A DNA stretch of 64,000 bases from Prorocentrum cordatum (GCA_963575745.1 CAUYUJ010012191.1:70001-134000), one strand, 5' to 3'. Positions 47,833 to 57,966 are shown, counted from the first letter of the stretch. The notes: a model not told the origin generated them from the letters alone. A program made the numbers and translations.

Positions 47833-48038
47833 ACTTTTGCTTAGCGTGTCGCGCCGCTGGTTCTGGCCCACCACGCTTCGGCGCGACACGCTGCCTCAAG
47901 CACGTCCCAGCCCCCAAAGCATCAACGTTCAGAGCGTTTCCGGGCTTCCCGTCCCACGGAGCAGGGCGACACGCGATCAGCCTGCAAGTCCTAGCGTGTC
48001 GCCAGGGCCACCGCCGCTGCGACATGCTAAGCGAAAGT
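47833..48038. mobile_element. inverted-end element, family 6, complete copy
   Basis: It starts AACTTTTGCTTAGCGTGTCGC and ends GCGACATGCTAAGCGAAAGTT, about 20-bp TIRs. An internal hairpin GCGTGTCGCGCCG / CGGCGCGACACGC lies at its left, and GCGACACGCG...CTAGCGTGTCGC at its right. No ORF and no clear target duplication. Confidence 0.75.
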
Positions 48039-48510
48039 TCCCAGGTTGACAGCTTGGCGTGAACGACGTGATTCGGGGCCTGACGGCTTGACGAATCAGA
48101 TTGTTGGGGGAGCGTCTTGAGCAAGCAGGTGAGCCCTGAATCCAGCGGAGCGAAAATCGGAAAGCGGAAGCCGAAAGCCCCGTAGTTCACAAGGATATTT
48201 TGATACCCCAAATGCTCCGCCACCCTAACACCTGGGCGGCCGAGTACACAGTAGGCCAGCTTGCAACCGATAAGGAGGTGGGAGGGGGGGAGGTCGGACG
48301 GGGTCTAGGACGAGGACAAATCCTTTCCAGAGCGTTCCCGATCGCTCTCGGAGCGCTCTGGAACGCTCTGAGAAGGCAGCGGCGCACGAGACATCCTCCA
48401 GAGCCAGCGGGTCTCAGAGATTCTCGATTCGTCCTCACCCGATGTTATCGTCGTCCTGGCTTCGCCTTAGGGAAGAGATGAGGGGGGGTGTGACGGGTTC
48501 GAGCCCCTTG
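48039..48510. other. no gene recognised
   Basis: A GAGCGTTCCCGATCGCTCTC / GGAGCGCTCTGGAACGCTCT palindromic cluster lies near 48330-48372. Otherwise unassigned. Confidence 0.35.
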
Positions 48511-48633
48511 GCATCGCTCGGACGTGTGCATTTTCTTTCGGCGAGGGCCATCGAGGAGCATCCTAGATCATTTGGCGAAAAAGCCACGCACGAGACCGAA
48601 AAAAGCACAGGGAATGGACGTCCGAGCGATGGC
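48511..48633. mobile_element. MITE family 1, copy D
   Basis: GCATCGCTCGGACGTGTGCA ... GGAATGGACGTCCGAGCGAT GGC, with core AGGAGCATCCTAGATCATTTGG and CACGCACGAGACCGAAAAAAG. No flanking duplication is recognised. Confidence 0.85.
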
Positions 48634-49785
48634 CCATGGCCAGGGCCGTGCAAGGCCCTCCAGAGGCCGAGCACAGCAGGACGCTGCTCGCCGCGACCTC
48701 CCCACAGCGCGCGAGGGGTGACGGCCCCCTCGGCGTCGGGGCGGCTCTCGGCGGCTCCAGGGTGGCGGACGCCGCCTGCGTGTTCTCGTGTCCGCCGCCG
48801 CCGCTGTCGCCGCCGCCGCCGCCGCTGTCGCCGCCACCGCCGTCGCCGTCTTCGTCGTCGTCGTCGTCGCCCTCCTCCTCCTGCTCCTCCTCCTCCTCCT
48901 CCTCCTCCTCCTCCTCCTCCTCCTCCTCCTCGTCGTCGTCCTCGTCGTCGTCGTCGTCGCGATCCCTTCCACGACGCGAGGGGGGCCTCGGGCCCCCTCG
49001 GCACAGGCGAGCGCCGGCTCGCCCGACCGCCAGAGCAGCGGCGGCAGCCGCGGCGACGCGCCCTCGCCGTGGAGCCCGTGGTCGGGCGGCGGGGCGCAGG
49101 AGCGGAGGGGGCCGCGCGCGGGCGCGGGCGGTGGCCCCCGGCCGCCCCGGTCTCTCCCCCTCGGCGAAGGGGCAACGGCAGGTCGGCCAGGACGAAGGGT
49201 GCGGTTGCGCCGGGGTGTGGTTTGCGATCGGCGCCGTGGGGGCCTCGGGGGGGGGCCCGACGCTGTCCTCGTCGGGCCTCTGCGGGGCGCGGCGGAGAGC
49301 TCCATCGTCGAGGCCCCCGCTTGCCCCCCAGGGTGCCCCCCCAGGGCGCCAGTTGCAAGCCGCACCCTCTGCAAACCACACCCTCTGGAGCCGCCGAGAA
49401 GGGGGCGCAGCTGCCCCAAGACTCGGGGGAACAGACCTCCTGCCCTGACACGCCGATTCGGGAAACGGCCGTTTCCGGCTCGCGAGAGGGCGTCGCGGCC
49501 GTCATTTTTGCGGGTCCAGGTCCGTCGGCTTCGGCCCCAGGCCGTTTTCACGAAGGAGAGGTTTACGAAAGGGAGGATTGCCCACCGCCGAGAGGCGCCC
49601 GTTTCGGAGCGCAGCACGTGCCGTGTTCGAAGCGTCCGTGTCAACACTCTCCGTGTCGGCTCAACGTGCTGGCCCACGTTGTGGCGAACGCCTCACGTCA
49701 GACCTGCGCCTTGCGTGTTGCGTGTTGCGTATCGGGGCAGCCAAGCCCCCCTCTCTCGGTCAGGGGCAACGATTCGGGGGGCCAG
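48634..49785. repeat. GC-rich block with (GCC)n/(TCC)n/(GTC)n
   Basis: Triplet runs at 48790-48960 are followed by GC-rich sequence open in all + frames. One frame after 48990 (AQASAGSPDRQSSGGSRGD) looks mildly coding-like but has no supporting domain or splice pattern. Confidence 0.5.
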
Positions 49786-49960
49786 GCATAGGCGGGGATG
49801 CATCGACCCCCAGTCGCCCATGGATCGCCGATATGGACCCAACAGCCCCGCCCCGCCCAGGAATGCGGGGAATCGCTACCGGAGACCCAGTCGCCGATCT
49901 GTGGGCGATGCATCGCCGATTCCAGGTCGATGTTTCCCCGTTATGCCAGTCTCCCCCATC
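49786..49960. mobile_element. family 4 repeat, longest copy
   Basis: GGGGATGCATCGACCCCCAG, TCGCCCATGGATCGCCGATA ... CGATCTGTGGGCGATGCATC, GCCGATTCCAGGTCGATG. The ends are imperfect inverted repeats around GCGATGCATCG. Partial copies are at 51605-51690 and 39715-39805. Confidence 0.55.
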
Positions 49961-50208
49961 TCTTTGCCCCCCACTCGGGGGCAACGAGAGGGGGGAATTA
50001 ACATCAGAGGGGAAAAAATTCGCCATGGGGGAAACGGATCCTGAGGGACGAGTCCTACGGTTGTTCGCCGTGTTTGGTTTCCCGGGGCCTTCCATGGGCA
50101 CCGGATCGTCAGAGAACGATGCAAGATGAAGATTTCGTCCCGAGGGGAGGCCCCAGAGTCCAGGACTTCTTTCCCTCAGGACTCGTCTCCCCCATGCTGA
50201 TACCTTTT
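49961..50208. other. no gene recognised
   Basis: Contains AGGGGGGAATTAACATCAGAGG and similar unassigned sequence. Confidence 0.3.
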
Positions 50209-50408
50209 AGGCCTCGCAGACGGGGTCGGAGTTGGTGGGGTCGGAGGATCGCGCCGCATCGCAGATGGGTCGCCGATGTGGCTCCACGCGGAGCACAACT
50301 TCCTCCACACCGACGGCGCCGATGCATCGCCAGTGTCGCCGAGGTATCGTCGCTGCATCGGCGATGCATCGGCGAACCCCATCTACTCGGCTCCTACCTG
50401 AGAGGCAT
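50209..50408. mobile_element. foldback element, family 3, copy 3
   Basis: Left arm AGGCCTCGCAGACGGGGTCGG, GGTGGGGTCGGAGGATCGCG, CCGCATCGC; right arm GGCGATGCATCGGCGAAC, CCCATCTACTCGGCTCCTAC, CTGAGAGGC. The right arm is more eroded than in copies 1 and 2. Confidence 0.75.
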
Positions 50409-50542
50409 CTGGATATCAGGGGCAACGGCGACAGACGACGAAGATTTCGACGGCTAGTTCGATTCGGCCAGTTTGGTTCGAATGGCGGGCTGGTGCGGTT
50501 CGGCCAAGTCGGTTCGCGTCGCGGGCCAGTTTCGTGGTCAAT

Positions 50543-50660
50543 GCCGCCGCGGGCGTTGTCCGTTTGAGACAAAAGGCCGCCTGCCCAACGGCAGCCGCTG
50601 TCGGTTTTCGCCAACGTCTGTTGTTGGGCATCGTACCGATTTCTGTCGTACGTATTTCGG
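50543..50660. repeat. family 7 partial copy (shared with 57791-57966)
   Basis: GTCCGTTTGAGACAAAAGGC, CGCCTGCCCAACGGCAGCCG, CTGTTGTTGGGCATCGTACC match the central and right part of the 57.8-kb element. Confidence 0.65.
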
Positions 50661-50915
50661 GCGGCGTGCCAAATATCAGGGGCAACGGTAGTCAAGCAAC
50701 GAAAGTTGCATCAACATGATTTCTCGTAGGTCCGTTTTCGACCTCTGGGGGCATCGCCGGGCCCAAGGATCGTTAAACAACCGAGTCAGGATGAAAAGAC
50801 GGTCCCGGGGAGTCGGTCGGGACTTCCAGGGGTCCACGCCGTGAAAAAACACGATATCGAGGGTTTGGGATATGACGGCTTCACTGAAGCTACAGGGGAT
50901 CGTTTTTGGGGATCG
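50661..50915. other. no gene recognised
   Basis: Unassigned spacer before a TCC tract. Confidence 0.3.
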
Positions 50916-51180
50916 CTCGTCCTCCTCCTCCTCCTCCTCCTCCTCCGCCTCCTCCTCCTCCTCCTCCTCCTCCTCCTCCTCCTCCTCCTCCTCCTCCTCC
51001 TCCTCCTCCTCCTCCTCCCCCTCCTCTTCCTCCTCCTCCTCATCCTCCTCCCCTCCTCCTCCTCCTCCTCCTCCTCCCCATGCTCCTCCTCCTCCTCCTC
51101 CTCCTCCTCCTCCTCCTCCTCCTCCTCCGCGCCTCCTTGTTCCCTCCTCCAGCGCCTCCTTCCCCCCTCCTCCCTTGAAC
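50916..51180. repeat. (TCC)n microsatellite
   Basis: CTCCTCCTCC with few interruptions. Poly-Leu, poly-Ser and poly-Pro frames are repeat products. Confidence 0.95.
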
Positions 51181-51490
51181 AAGCTGGCTGTCAGTATAGT
51201 TACTAGGTTGGTTGAGTGCATGATTGGTCCTGGCACGTGCAGAAACTGTGAAGGGCCCAATACCCCCTACAATCGCAAGCCTTCGCGCGCGAGAGGCATC
51301 TCACGCCACGACCGCAGTGTCACCCCGGGGTAGGGTGCAGCAGAAGAGGATATCCCACATCACGCTGTATCAGAATGACCCGTACAGAGCATCGTCGGGT
51401 GGCCCTTTGCTGCGAGGAGATCAACTCATCAACGAAAGGGAGCATCTCCCTGGGCGTAGCCGCACTATCGCTCATAGCGGGTTCCATAAG
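51181..51490. other. no gene recognised
   Basis: About 300 bp between two TCC tracts, with no domain and no clear repeat. Confidence 0.35.
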
Positions 51491-51690
51491 TCCTCCTCCT
51501 CCTCCTCCTCCTCCTCCTCCTCCTCCTCCTCCTCCTCCTCCTCCTCCTCCTCCTCCCCGGTGGAGGTGAAGAGGTTGCCCAGTTGCAGTGGAGGGAGAGG
51601 GATAGGCTCAAGGGGGATGCATCGACCCCCGATCGCCCATTGATCGCCGATAGAGGCACGATGGCCCTCCCCGCCCAGAAGCTCTCGGAT
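51491..51690. repeat. (TCC)n plus family 4 left half
   Basis: (CCT)n lies at 51490-51557. From about 51605 GGGGGATGCATCGACCCCCG, ATCGCCCATTGATCGCCGAT matches the left part of 49786-49960. Confidence 0.75.
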
Positions 51691-51712
51691 TTACCAGAGA
51701 CGGCAGCAAGAG

Positions 51713-51850
51713 GCTCAGGAGGGAAAAAACACACAGACACAATGAATCGTCGATTCCTAAGAAAATACGGGAAAGCATGTGACATGGGGGGAAGACAAAA
51801 ATCCAAAAGATATGGGGAATATAGGGGAACCCTGTAATTTGTGGATTTAA
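51713..51850. mobile_element. family 5, copy 4 (right end replaced)
   Basis: CAGGAGGGAAAAAACACACA, GACACAATGAATCGTCGATTC ... GGAAGACAAAAATCC ... GGGGAACCCTGTAATTTGTG, after which the TTTATGTGTGT end is missing. Confidence 0.7.
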
Positions 51851-51869
51851 TTTCTTGCACAGGGTGTCT

Positions 51870-52680
51870 AGAGTTCCGACCATTTTATTCCGCGTCGCAC
51901 ACCCACCCCCGCGTCCCCAGCGCCAGAGTGGGACCCCCGCGCCGTGGCTCTCTGCCCCGAGCCCCCCCGCGTCCCCAGCGCCCCAGCGGGAGCCCCGCCC
52001 ACTGTCCCCTCCGCCTCGAACGTCTTATTCCGCGTCGCCTCGCACACCACCTCCCCACCTCCCTCCCCGCGTCCCCAGCGCCCCAGTGGGGGCTCCGCCC
52101 CGTGCCCCCTCCGCCCTGACAATTCTATTCTGCGTCGCGACGCACACCACCTCCCCCCTCCCCCCCCCGTCCCCAGCGCCCCAGTTGGACCCCCGCCCCG
52201 TGGCCCTCTGCCCCAAGCCCCTCCCACCCAACGCTCCCTGCGCCCCGACCATTGTATTCCGCGTCGCGACGCACACCACCTCCCCCACCCTCCCCCCCCG
52301 CGTCCCCGGCGCCCCGGTAGGAGCCCAGCCCAGTCACTCCGAGCCCCCCCGCGGCCCAGCGCCCCAGAGGGAGCCCCGCCCACAACTCCCTCCGCCACGA
52401 ACGTTTTCTTCCGCGTCGCGACGCACACCACCTCCCCCACCTCTCCCCCCGCGTCCCCAGCGCCCCAGTCCCCACCCACACCAACCACCACTACCACCAC
52501 CAGCGCGACCCCCTCCGCCCCGACCATTTTATTTTGGCGTCGCACGGCCCCCACCGTTCCGCCCCCACGATCGTTCTCCCCTCCCCGCCCGCCCAGTGCA
52601 CCCCGCGCCCCCTCCGCCCCGACCATTTTATTTCTGCCTTGCACCGCCCCCGCCGTCCCGCCCCCCCCGAGACTTCGCCG
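51870..52680. repeat. about 100-150 bp minisatellite (TTATTCCGCGTCGCGACGCA)
   Basis: Seven imperfect units carry CGACCATTTTATTCCGCGTC, GCACACCACCTCCCCC, CGCGTCCCCAGCGCCCCAGT and GGACCCCCGCCCC (unit starts near 51880, 52020, 52120, 52247, 52400, 52520, 52618). Pro-rich frames through it are not called. Confidence 0.85.
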
Positions 52681-52859
52681 ATTTCTCGTCCCCTCTCTCC
52701 CCCCCTTTCCACCTCATCCTTCTCTTCTTTTTCTTCTTCTTCTTCTTCTTCCTCCTCTTCCTCCTCCTACTCCTCCTACTCCTCCTCTTCCTCCTTCTAC
52801 TCCTCCTCTTCCTCATCCTCCTCCTCTTCCTCCTTCCCCCTCCGTCTTGTGCAAGAGCC
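52681..52859. repeat. (TTC)n/(TCC)n tract
   Basis: TTCTTCTTC grades into CCTCCTCTTCC. Confidence 0.9.
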
Positions 52860-53417
52860 ATGGCACGCGTGCCACTTTGCTTGGTGTGTCCCGGGGGCCC
52901 CTTTCAGAGGCGCCCTCTCGCTCGGGTCTTCTCCGAGGCCGGCAGAGCCCCCAGGACCGGCCAGATCGATTCGCGCGACGTGCCCTTCGGGTTCTCGGGC
53001 GTTTTGCGGCCGCGACGTTTTTGCGAACCCCTTCGCCCGCCGGGCCCGCTCCCACCGGTCGTCGTCGCTGGGGGCGGTTTTCTGTTCGCGGGGGTGCTGT
53101 CCACTCCCGACTCCAGCCTTCCTCGACCACGACCACGACCACCACCACCACCACCACGACGACGACGACGACGACGACGACGAAGGCGTCGCCTTCGTTT
53201 CGGCTGTTTCCAGGCGTTTAGGGAGCTTCCCGTCGCTGTGGCCGGACACGGCTTGAAGCTCTTGGCCCGGACGGGTTGGGGGAGAGGGCCATCTAAGCAA
53301 GTGGTTCCAGGATGGAGGTCGTGTGGTTATCTCTTGGTTGTTTGGTGGTTGCTCCGCGGGTGTTCCATGGTGGATTGTCCGTGGTTGTCCCGCGGTTGTC
53401 CCTCGATTGTTCTGTGA
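52860..53417 (+). CDS. ATG-started ORF, possible first exon
   Basis: It begins MARVPLCLVCPGGPFQRRP and continues IDSRDVPFGFSGVLRPRRF, VVVAGGGFLFAGVLSTPDS. From about 53110 it enters a CCACGA/GACGAC repeat and loses gene-like composition. The first 80 codons could be a real exon. The rest is repeat-driven, and other frames are also open. No domain. Confidence 0.2.
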   Translation: MARVPLCLVCPGGPFQRRPLARVFSEAGRAPRTGQIDSRDVPFGFSGVLRPRRFCEPLRPPGPLPPVVVAGGGFLFAGVLSTPDSSLPRPRPRPPPPPPRRRRRRRRRRRRLRFGCFQAFRELPVAVAGHGLKLLARTGWGRGPSKQVVPGWRSCGYLLVVWWLLRGCSMVDCPWLSRGCPSIVL

Positions 53418-53470
53418 GTGTGCCGTCGTTGCCCCGTGATTGTCCTGTGGTTCTCTTGCGGATGATGTCA
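53300..53470. repeat. GGTTGTCCCGCGGTTGTCC array
   Basis: Loose 15-17 bp units of GTGGTTGTCC(C/G)(G/T). It is the reverse-complement type of the GGGACACCACGG array at 2268-2375. Confidence 0.6.
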
Positions 53471-54300
53471 TGCGTCATGCCGAGGTCAATTCACAGAGAG
53501 TGAGACCGATAAGTAGTGAGATCACCCGAAGGGCGGTCCTATCAATGTATTGCATATGGTCCCGACCAGTATTGCATCCCATAATCAGCAAGCAGTTGCA
53601 TCACGGCCATCTGTCCCTCTCCTGAGCTCACCTTTTAGTTCGCAAGTCTTTGATATCAGGTCAGTAAGGATACTTTTGCGAGCAGGAAGCACGTCGAGCT
53701 GGTTATCACTCGCATCGGTCAGTGCACTGACGAGCTGGTTCGTCTGACGAGCCCCGAAGCGCACGCAAAGCACAGGAGGTCGAGGAGGATGAGCGGGACA
53801 AGCATGATGAAGGACATGTGTTTGAGGGGGAAGGAGGAATGAGCGGGATACAGGCGCAATGAGGGAAAGACGCAGCCACAATAGCCACACGAGAGGCGAC
53901 ATAAGTTGTCGAACGAGGATGTGACCACGCCGAGCGACCCAGCAGTTGCTTCTCGTGCGCAGGAGGTGGAACATGACGCTGCCAACCAGGTCTCGCCAGA
54001 GAAGGAGGCACTATCCTTGCCAGGGGAAGGAACCTTTCTTGTTCATTGGCTGGTCTTGCGAGATTTTCAGTGGGGGTCAGAATGCATCATTATCTAGCCG
54101 TCATTGTGTTGCTAAGGTTGGTACACGCTTGTTGTATTCCCAAGGTTCCCGCGATCGTTTGTTAGCCATGGCGTAACAGAACCGCTGTGCAGCAGGATGT
54201 CCAAGCAGTAGGACGCGTGCACTACTTATTGCTAAGGCCTTACGGCCAGTGCCGCCGACCCTGGATACCTCGGCCCTCGAGGGTGACGGGATGCGTGGTA
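53471..54300. other. no gene recognised
   Basis: About 54200-54262 (AGTAGGACGCGTGCACTACT, GCTAAGGCCTTACGGCCAGT, GCCGCCGACCCTG) shares its end with 24337-24365, and TCCAAGCAGT(A/G)G recurs at about 54512. The remainder is unassigned. Confidence 0.4.
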
Positions 54301-54309
54301 AGACGTCGG

Positions 54310-54505
54310 AGGTAAATGAAGACGTGGCGGAGGAGGAGGCGGAGGGGGAGGAGGAGGAGGAGGAGAGGAGGAGGAGGGAGGAGGAGGAGGAGGAGGAGAA
54401 GGAGGAGGAGGATGAGAGGAGGAGGAGGAGGAGGAGGAAGGAGGAGGGAGGAGAGGAGGAGAGGAGGAGGAGGAGGAGGAGGAGGAGGAGGAGGAGGGGG
54501 AGGGG
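54310..54505. repeat. (GGA)n/(AGG)n microsatellite
   Basis: GGAGGAGGAG with occasional GGAGA; Glu-, Arg- and Gly-rich frames only. Confidence 0.95.
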
Positions 54506-54599
54506 GGATATCCAAGCAGTGGGGCGCGTGCACCAGTGATTCCCAGAACAGTGCTTGCAATGGGGTCTCACGTCTTCTGAAGACTTGCAGGCATCTGCC

Positions 54600-55105
54600 A
54601 GGGCATCGCCCGGTGCCCAGAGGTGGCCGCCCACGGGCGCCTCGTGGGCGGCCCACGCGCTGGGTTGGGCTGCCAGGAGGTTCGCCCGGCGCCCGGTTGC
54701 TGGCCGCGCTCGGGCATCCCCTGGCTTGGGTGCCCCGTGCGCTGGGTGCGCGCGGCGAGGCTCCGCGCGGCGCCCCGTCGGCGGCAACCCGCGGGCGCCT
54801 CGTGGGCGCCCCGTGCGCCGGGTGCACCGCACAGCTCGCACCGCACAGCTCGCAAGACATGTGCTACATCACGCAGCTTGCATCGCATGACATGCACCAA
54901 ACGGCTCGCAGCGCACGGCTTCCACCATGTAGGTGTGTGGTTGTATCATTTGTGTGTGCAAACACATATAACTATACAAGTCTGTATTGCACCCTCTCGG
55001 AATGCACCGCATGGCTTGCAACGCACTGCGTTCACCTCAAATACTGCATCGGGTACGTTACACCACATAAAGTGCAACACATAGCTTTGGGTCCACGCTG
55101 GCAAG
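54600..55105. repeat. composite array: GGGCGCC minisatellite then CATAGCTTGCACC units
   Basis: A roughly 60-bp GC unit (GCGCCTCGTGGGCGCCCCGT, GCGCTGGGTTGGGCTGCC) at 54615-54830 is followed by GCACCGCACAGCTCGCA units to about 55090. The array ends in TTTGGGTCCACGCTGGCA. It has the same composition and the same end motif as 16.5-17.3 kb. Confidence 0.85.
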
Positions 55106-55507
55106 CATGATGTAGCGTGCGGCATAGTGTTGCCAATTACGTCGGTGCTGTACCAAAAAAAAGAACGGCACAGCAGGGATGCACCCATGAAGTAGGGTGG
55201 CGTTGTAGCAGCATTCGGCCTTCATCTGCGATGCCACAATGGGCTGACAGGCGATCAACCGATCAGGGCCTGGCACCCGCGGGGGCCAGTGCGGCGGCTC
55301 TGAGGCCTCAAGGGGGTTCGTGCTCAGACCTCCGACGTGGGCTCCAGACCCCTCGAGCGCATCGCTTCTGAACCAGGCCTTCGTCACGGGCTTTTCACTC
55401 GGGGATTACGAGGCCCGAGAGACACCCCTAGCCCCAGACGGCTCCAAGACGGCCTTCGGGTGCTCCAGGGTGCCCTCCGGTGATGCCAGGTGTTGCGGCG
55501 GACCCAA
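55106..55507. other. no gene recognised
   Basis: CAGACGGCTCCAAGACGGCC near 55436-55460 is a short stretch of the GGCC/AAGA minisatellite type. Confidence 0.35.
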
Positions 55508-55531
55508 AGCAGCTTTTGGTGGGCCTTCTTG

Positions 55532-55664
55532 GTATCGCTCGGACGTGTGCAATTTTTCTCGGCGGGGGTTATTAAGGAGCATCCTGGATCATCCAACAAA
55601 AAAAAAAAAAAAAAAAACGCACGAGACCGAAAAAAACACAGGGAATGGACGTCCGAGCGATGGC
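55532..55664. mobile_element. MITE family 1, copy E
   Basis: GTATCGCTCGGACGTGTGCA ... GGAATGGACGTCCGAGCGAT GGC, with an A20 run at the internal A tract. AGCAGCTT(T/C)TGGTGGGCCT stands before (55508-55526) and after (55668-55686) the element, 18 of 19 bases identical. Confidence 0.85.
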
Positions 55665-55686
55665 CAGAGCAGCTTCTGGTGGGCCT

Positions 55687-55863
55687 CTGGCTGCCTCAGA
55701 GCGGCTTCAGAGCGGCCCCAGGGCGGCCCCGAGGCGGCCCCAGCGCGGCCCCGAGGCAGCTTCAGGGCGGCACTCTCGGCGGCTCCGGAGCGGCGGAAGC
55801 CGCCTGTGTGTTCCCGTGGCTTCGTCCTCGTCCTCGTCCTCGTCGTCGTCGTCACCGCCGTCG

Positions 55864-55895
<32 letters not shown>

Positions 55896-55950
55896 GTCGT
55901 CGTCCGTCCGTCCGTCCGTCCGTCCGTCCGTCCGTCCGCGCGTCGTTTGT
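55687..55950. repeat. GGCGGCCCC array, (TCG)n, (GTCC)n
   Basis: GCGGCCCCGAGGCGGCCCCA units at 55700-55770, CGTCCTCGTCGTCG at 55825-55900, and GTCCGTCCGTCC at 55900-55937. Confidence 0.85.
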
Positions 55951-56439
55951 TTGGTTCACGGCGCAGGGCGGCCCCGGTGGTCTGCCGGGGCGGCCAGGGG
56001 GAGATGTCGGTCGAGACTCTCCGATTTCTGCCCTTGCGTGTCGTTCCTTATCTCAGTAGCCCGATTGTATTTGCAGATGCCGCTTCCAACTGTGCCCTGG
56101 GTCCTCGAGATTTAATCCTCGGCTTGGGGCGGAGCGCCGCGCAGGCGAGGCGCCGCCGGCGCGGCAGCCGCCCAGCCGAGCGCGAGGCTGGGCAACGGGG
56201 AGGATGCGGCGCGGCCTCCTTCCACGCGACCCCTGCTTCTTTTACGGATTTCCCACCCTCCTCCTCCTCCTCTTCCTCCTCCTCCTCCCCACCTTTCTCC
56301 TCCTCCTGTTCCTTCTCCTCCTTTCTATCGGCCGTGATTCGGGCGTGTGGCACACGCATGCGGCGCGCAACGAGGGTAGATACCCACACCCTCGAAGATC
56401 GGGGATCACGTGCTTCCGCCCCGTAGTGGGCCACATTGC
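55951..56439. other. no gene recognised; TCC tract
   Basis: (TCC)n-rich at 56262-56325. An upstream exon of the next gene could lie here but none is recognisable. Confidence 0.35.
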
Positions 56440-57408
56440 ATGTCTATTGGGAAGCCCAGCACTCGAATGCAGTCCACTCTCGCCTCTTTCATGGACCTGT
56501 GCCGCCAACCGAGTGCGACCGCGACGACGACCTGCAAGCGGCGAAGGGAACGCGCCCGCCTGACGCACGCCCGCAAGAGCCATCTCGCGAAGCTGCACCT
56601 CGTCAAGTGCCTCTTCATCTCCCCTCCGCCTGGCATGGACCCACGCGGCCTGGGCGCAGGGAGGGACGAGGCGGAGCACGACGTGCAGAACGCCAGCCCT
56701 GCCGACGTAACGCTGGACACCAAGGGCATCGCGAAGCGCTACGACCAGGCCGAGGAGCATGGCTTCCGGAGCGGTGTGCGGATCTTCTACACGATCGTGG
56801 CGCCGACCGTCTCCATTGGCGAGGTGCAGATCGCCGTGCAGATCTTCTCCATGGGCCTGCAGACCCTTGTCATGAGCTGGATGCGGACCTTTCACAGGAG
56901 AGTGCGGATCTTCTACATGATCGTGGTGCTGACAGTCCTCGTGGGCGTGATGCGGATCGCCTTGCGGATCAGTTTCATCTTCATCATGAGCTGGATGTGG
57001 ATCCTGACGTATTGTGGGTTCGGGCTGGTGCGGAGCTCGCTTGTGCAATACCTCGGACATGGACCACGCCATCTAGTGGGAGTGCCAAGGCCAACATACA
57101 TGTTGTTGCAGCGGAGATCCTCCAACAGTGTTGCGTGGATGTTCTACATGTTCGTGGTGCCGACCGTCTCCGTGGGCGTGGTGCGGATCGTCCTACGGAT
57201 CTCTCGCATGGCCCTGAAGATCTTCGCCGTTGCGGATCCTTTTACAGAGCAACGGGCGGACCTTCTACATGATTATCTTCTGGATCTCCAAGACGGCCCT
57301 CCTGGAGCGGTCGTCGGCATCGTCTACGACATGTTGGAGACACGCTTGCTGGAAGGATACGTCGTCACGCGCTCGTGGTTCGCAGACAGGTTTGGCACCT
57401 GGCTCTAG
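56440..57408 (+). CDS. hypothetical protein with repeated hydrophobic units
   Basis: 322 residues from ATG 56440 (MSIGKPSTRMQSTLASFMDL) to TAG. The N-terminal 100 residues are basic then mixed (LDTKGIAKRYDQAEEHGF). Three in-frame copies of a roughly 120-bp unit follow, at about 56776, 56902 and 57136. Each encodes (V/M)(R/F)(I/M)FYM(I/F)VV-TV-VG-(V/M)RI-(L)RI-type hydrophobic stretches, compatible with membrane segments. A fourth unit start (about 57245) is out of frame. The C-terminal end (VVGIVYDMLETRLLEGYVV, TRSWFADRFGTWL) is ordinary. I do not recognise the family. Third positions are mostly G/C. The minus strand of the repeat is His/Asp-rich and less likely coding. Confidence 0.5.
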   Translation: MSIGKPSTRMQSTLASFMDLCRQPSATATTTCKRRRERARLTHARKSHLAKLHLVKCLFISPPPGMDPRGLGAGRDEAEHDVQNASPADVTLDTKGIAKRYDQAEEHGFRSGVRIFYTIVAPTVSIGEVQIAVQIFSMGLQTLVMSWMRTFHRRVRIFYMIVVLTVLVGVMRIALRISFIFIMSWMWILTYCGFGLVRSSLVQYLGHGPRHLVGVPRPTYMLLQRRSSNSVAWMFYMFVVPTVSVGVVRIVLRISRMALKIFAVADPFTEQRADLLHDYLLDLQDGPPGAVVGIVYDMLETRLLEGYVVTRSWFADRFGTWL

Positions 57409-57790
57409 GAGACGACGCTTGCGTGGGTGAGGCTCGGCGGCATGGAACTGCACGAGGGGATTCTCGAAAGTAGCGGCTACGTGAGAGGGGATTTCTTCGG
57501 TGACGACGATGGGAGTGATGCAGATATTTCTGATTGCGTCCCTGATAATGCGGGGTGTTCATGAAGGAAGCCTGTGCTTTCTTGAAGCAGTGAATGTTGC
57601 CGGGCTGCGCCTAGAGGCACGTCGGCAGTCCCTGCCCCCCCCCGATCCTGCTTGCTTGCCCCCCCCTCTCGCATCTCTTCCTCCGCTGGTGCTGTTGCGT
57701 GCTCTCCCTCCTCCCGTGGCTCCGGGGCCTCTCGCTCCCCTGTCTGGCCCGTCGTTCTTCCCTCCTGTCTTCAGCACGAGCGAGATGGGT
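57409..57790. other. no gene recognised
   Basis: Pyrimidine-rich (CCTCCC) from 57640 to 57760. Possible intron or 3' region of the preceding gene. Confidence 0.3.
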
Positions 57791-57966
57791 ACGGAAAGAA
57801 CGGGCACGATGCCCAGCAACAGTTCCTGCTCATGTTGAACAGGACTCCGTGTCCGCGCCGCCGCGGCCTGCGTCCATTTGAGACAGAAGGCCGCCTGCCC
57901 AACAGCGGCCGCTGTTGGTTTGGGACAGCATTTGCTGTTGGGCATTGTGCCCATGTCGGGCGTCCG
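57791..57966. mobile_element. TIR element, family 7
   Basis: Left end ACGGAAAGAACGGGCACGAT, GCCCAGCAACAG; right end CTGTTGGGCATTGTGCCCAT, GTCGGGCGTCCG; arms of about 30 bp. The interior GCGTCCATTTGAGACAGAAG, GCCGCCTGCCCAACAGCGG is shared with 50543-50660. No ORF. Confidence 0.7.

Noticed and set aside
52518-52640. CGACCATTTTATTTTGGCGTCGC as a second spliced-leader relic
   Set aside because: It is one variant of the 100-150 bp minisatellite unit; other units show the match is accidental and the GGCTCAAG end is missing.
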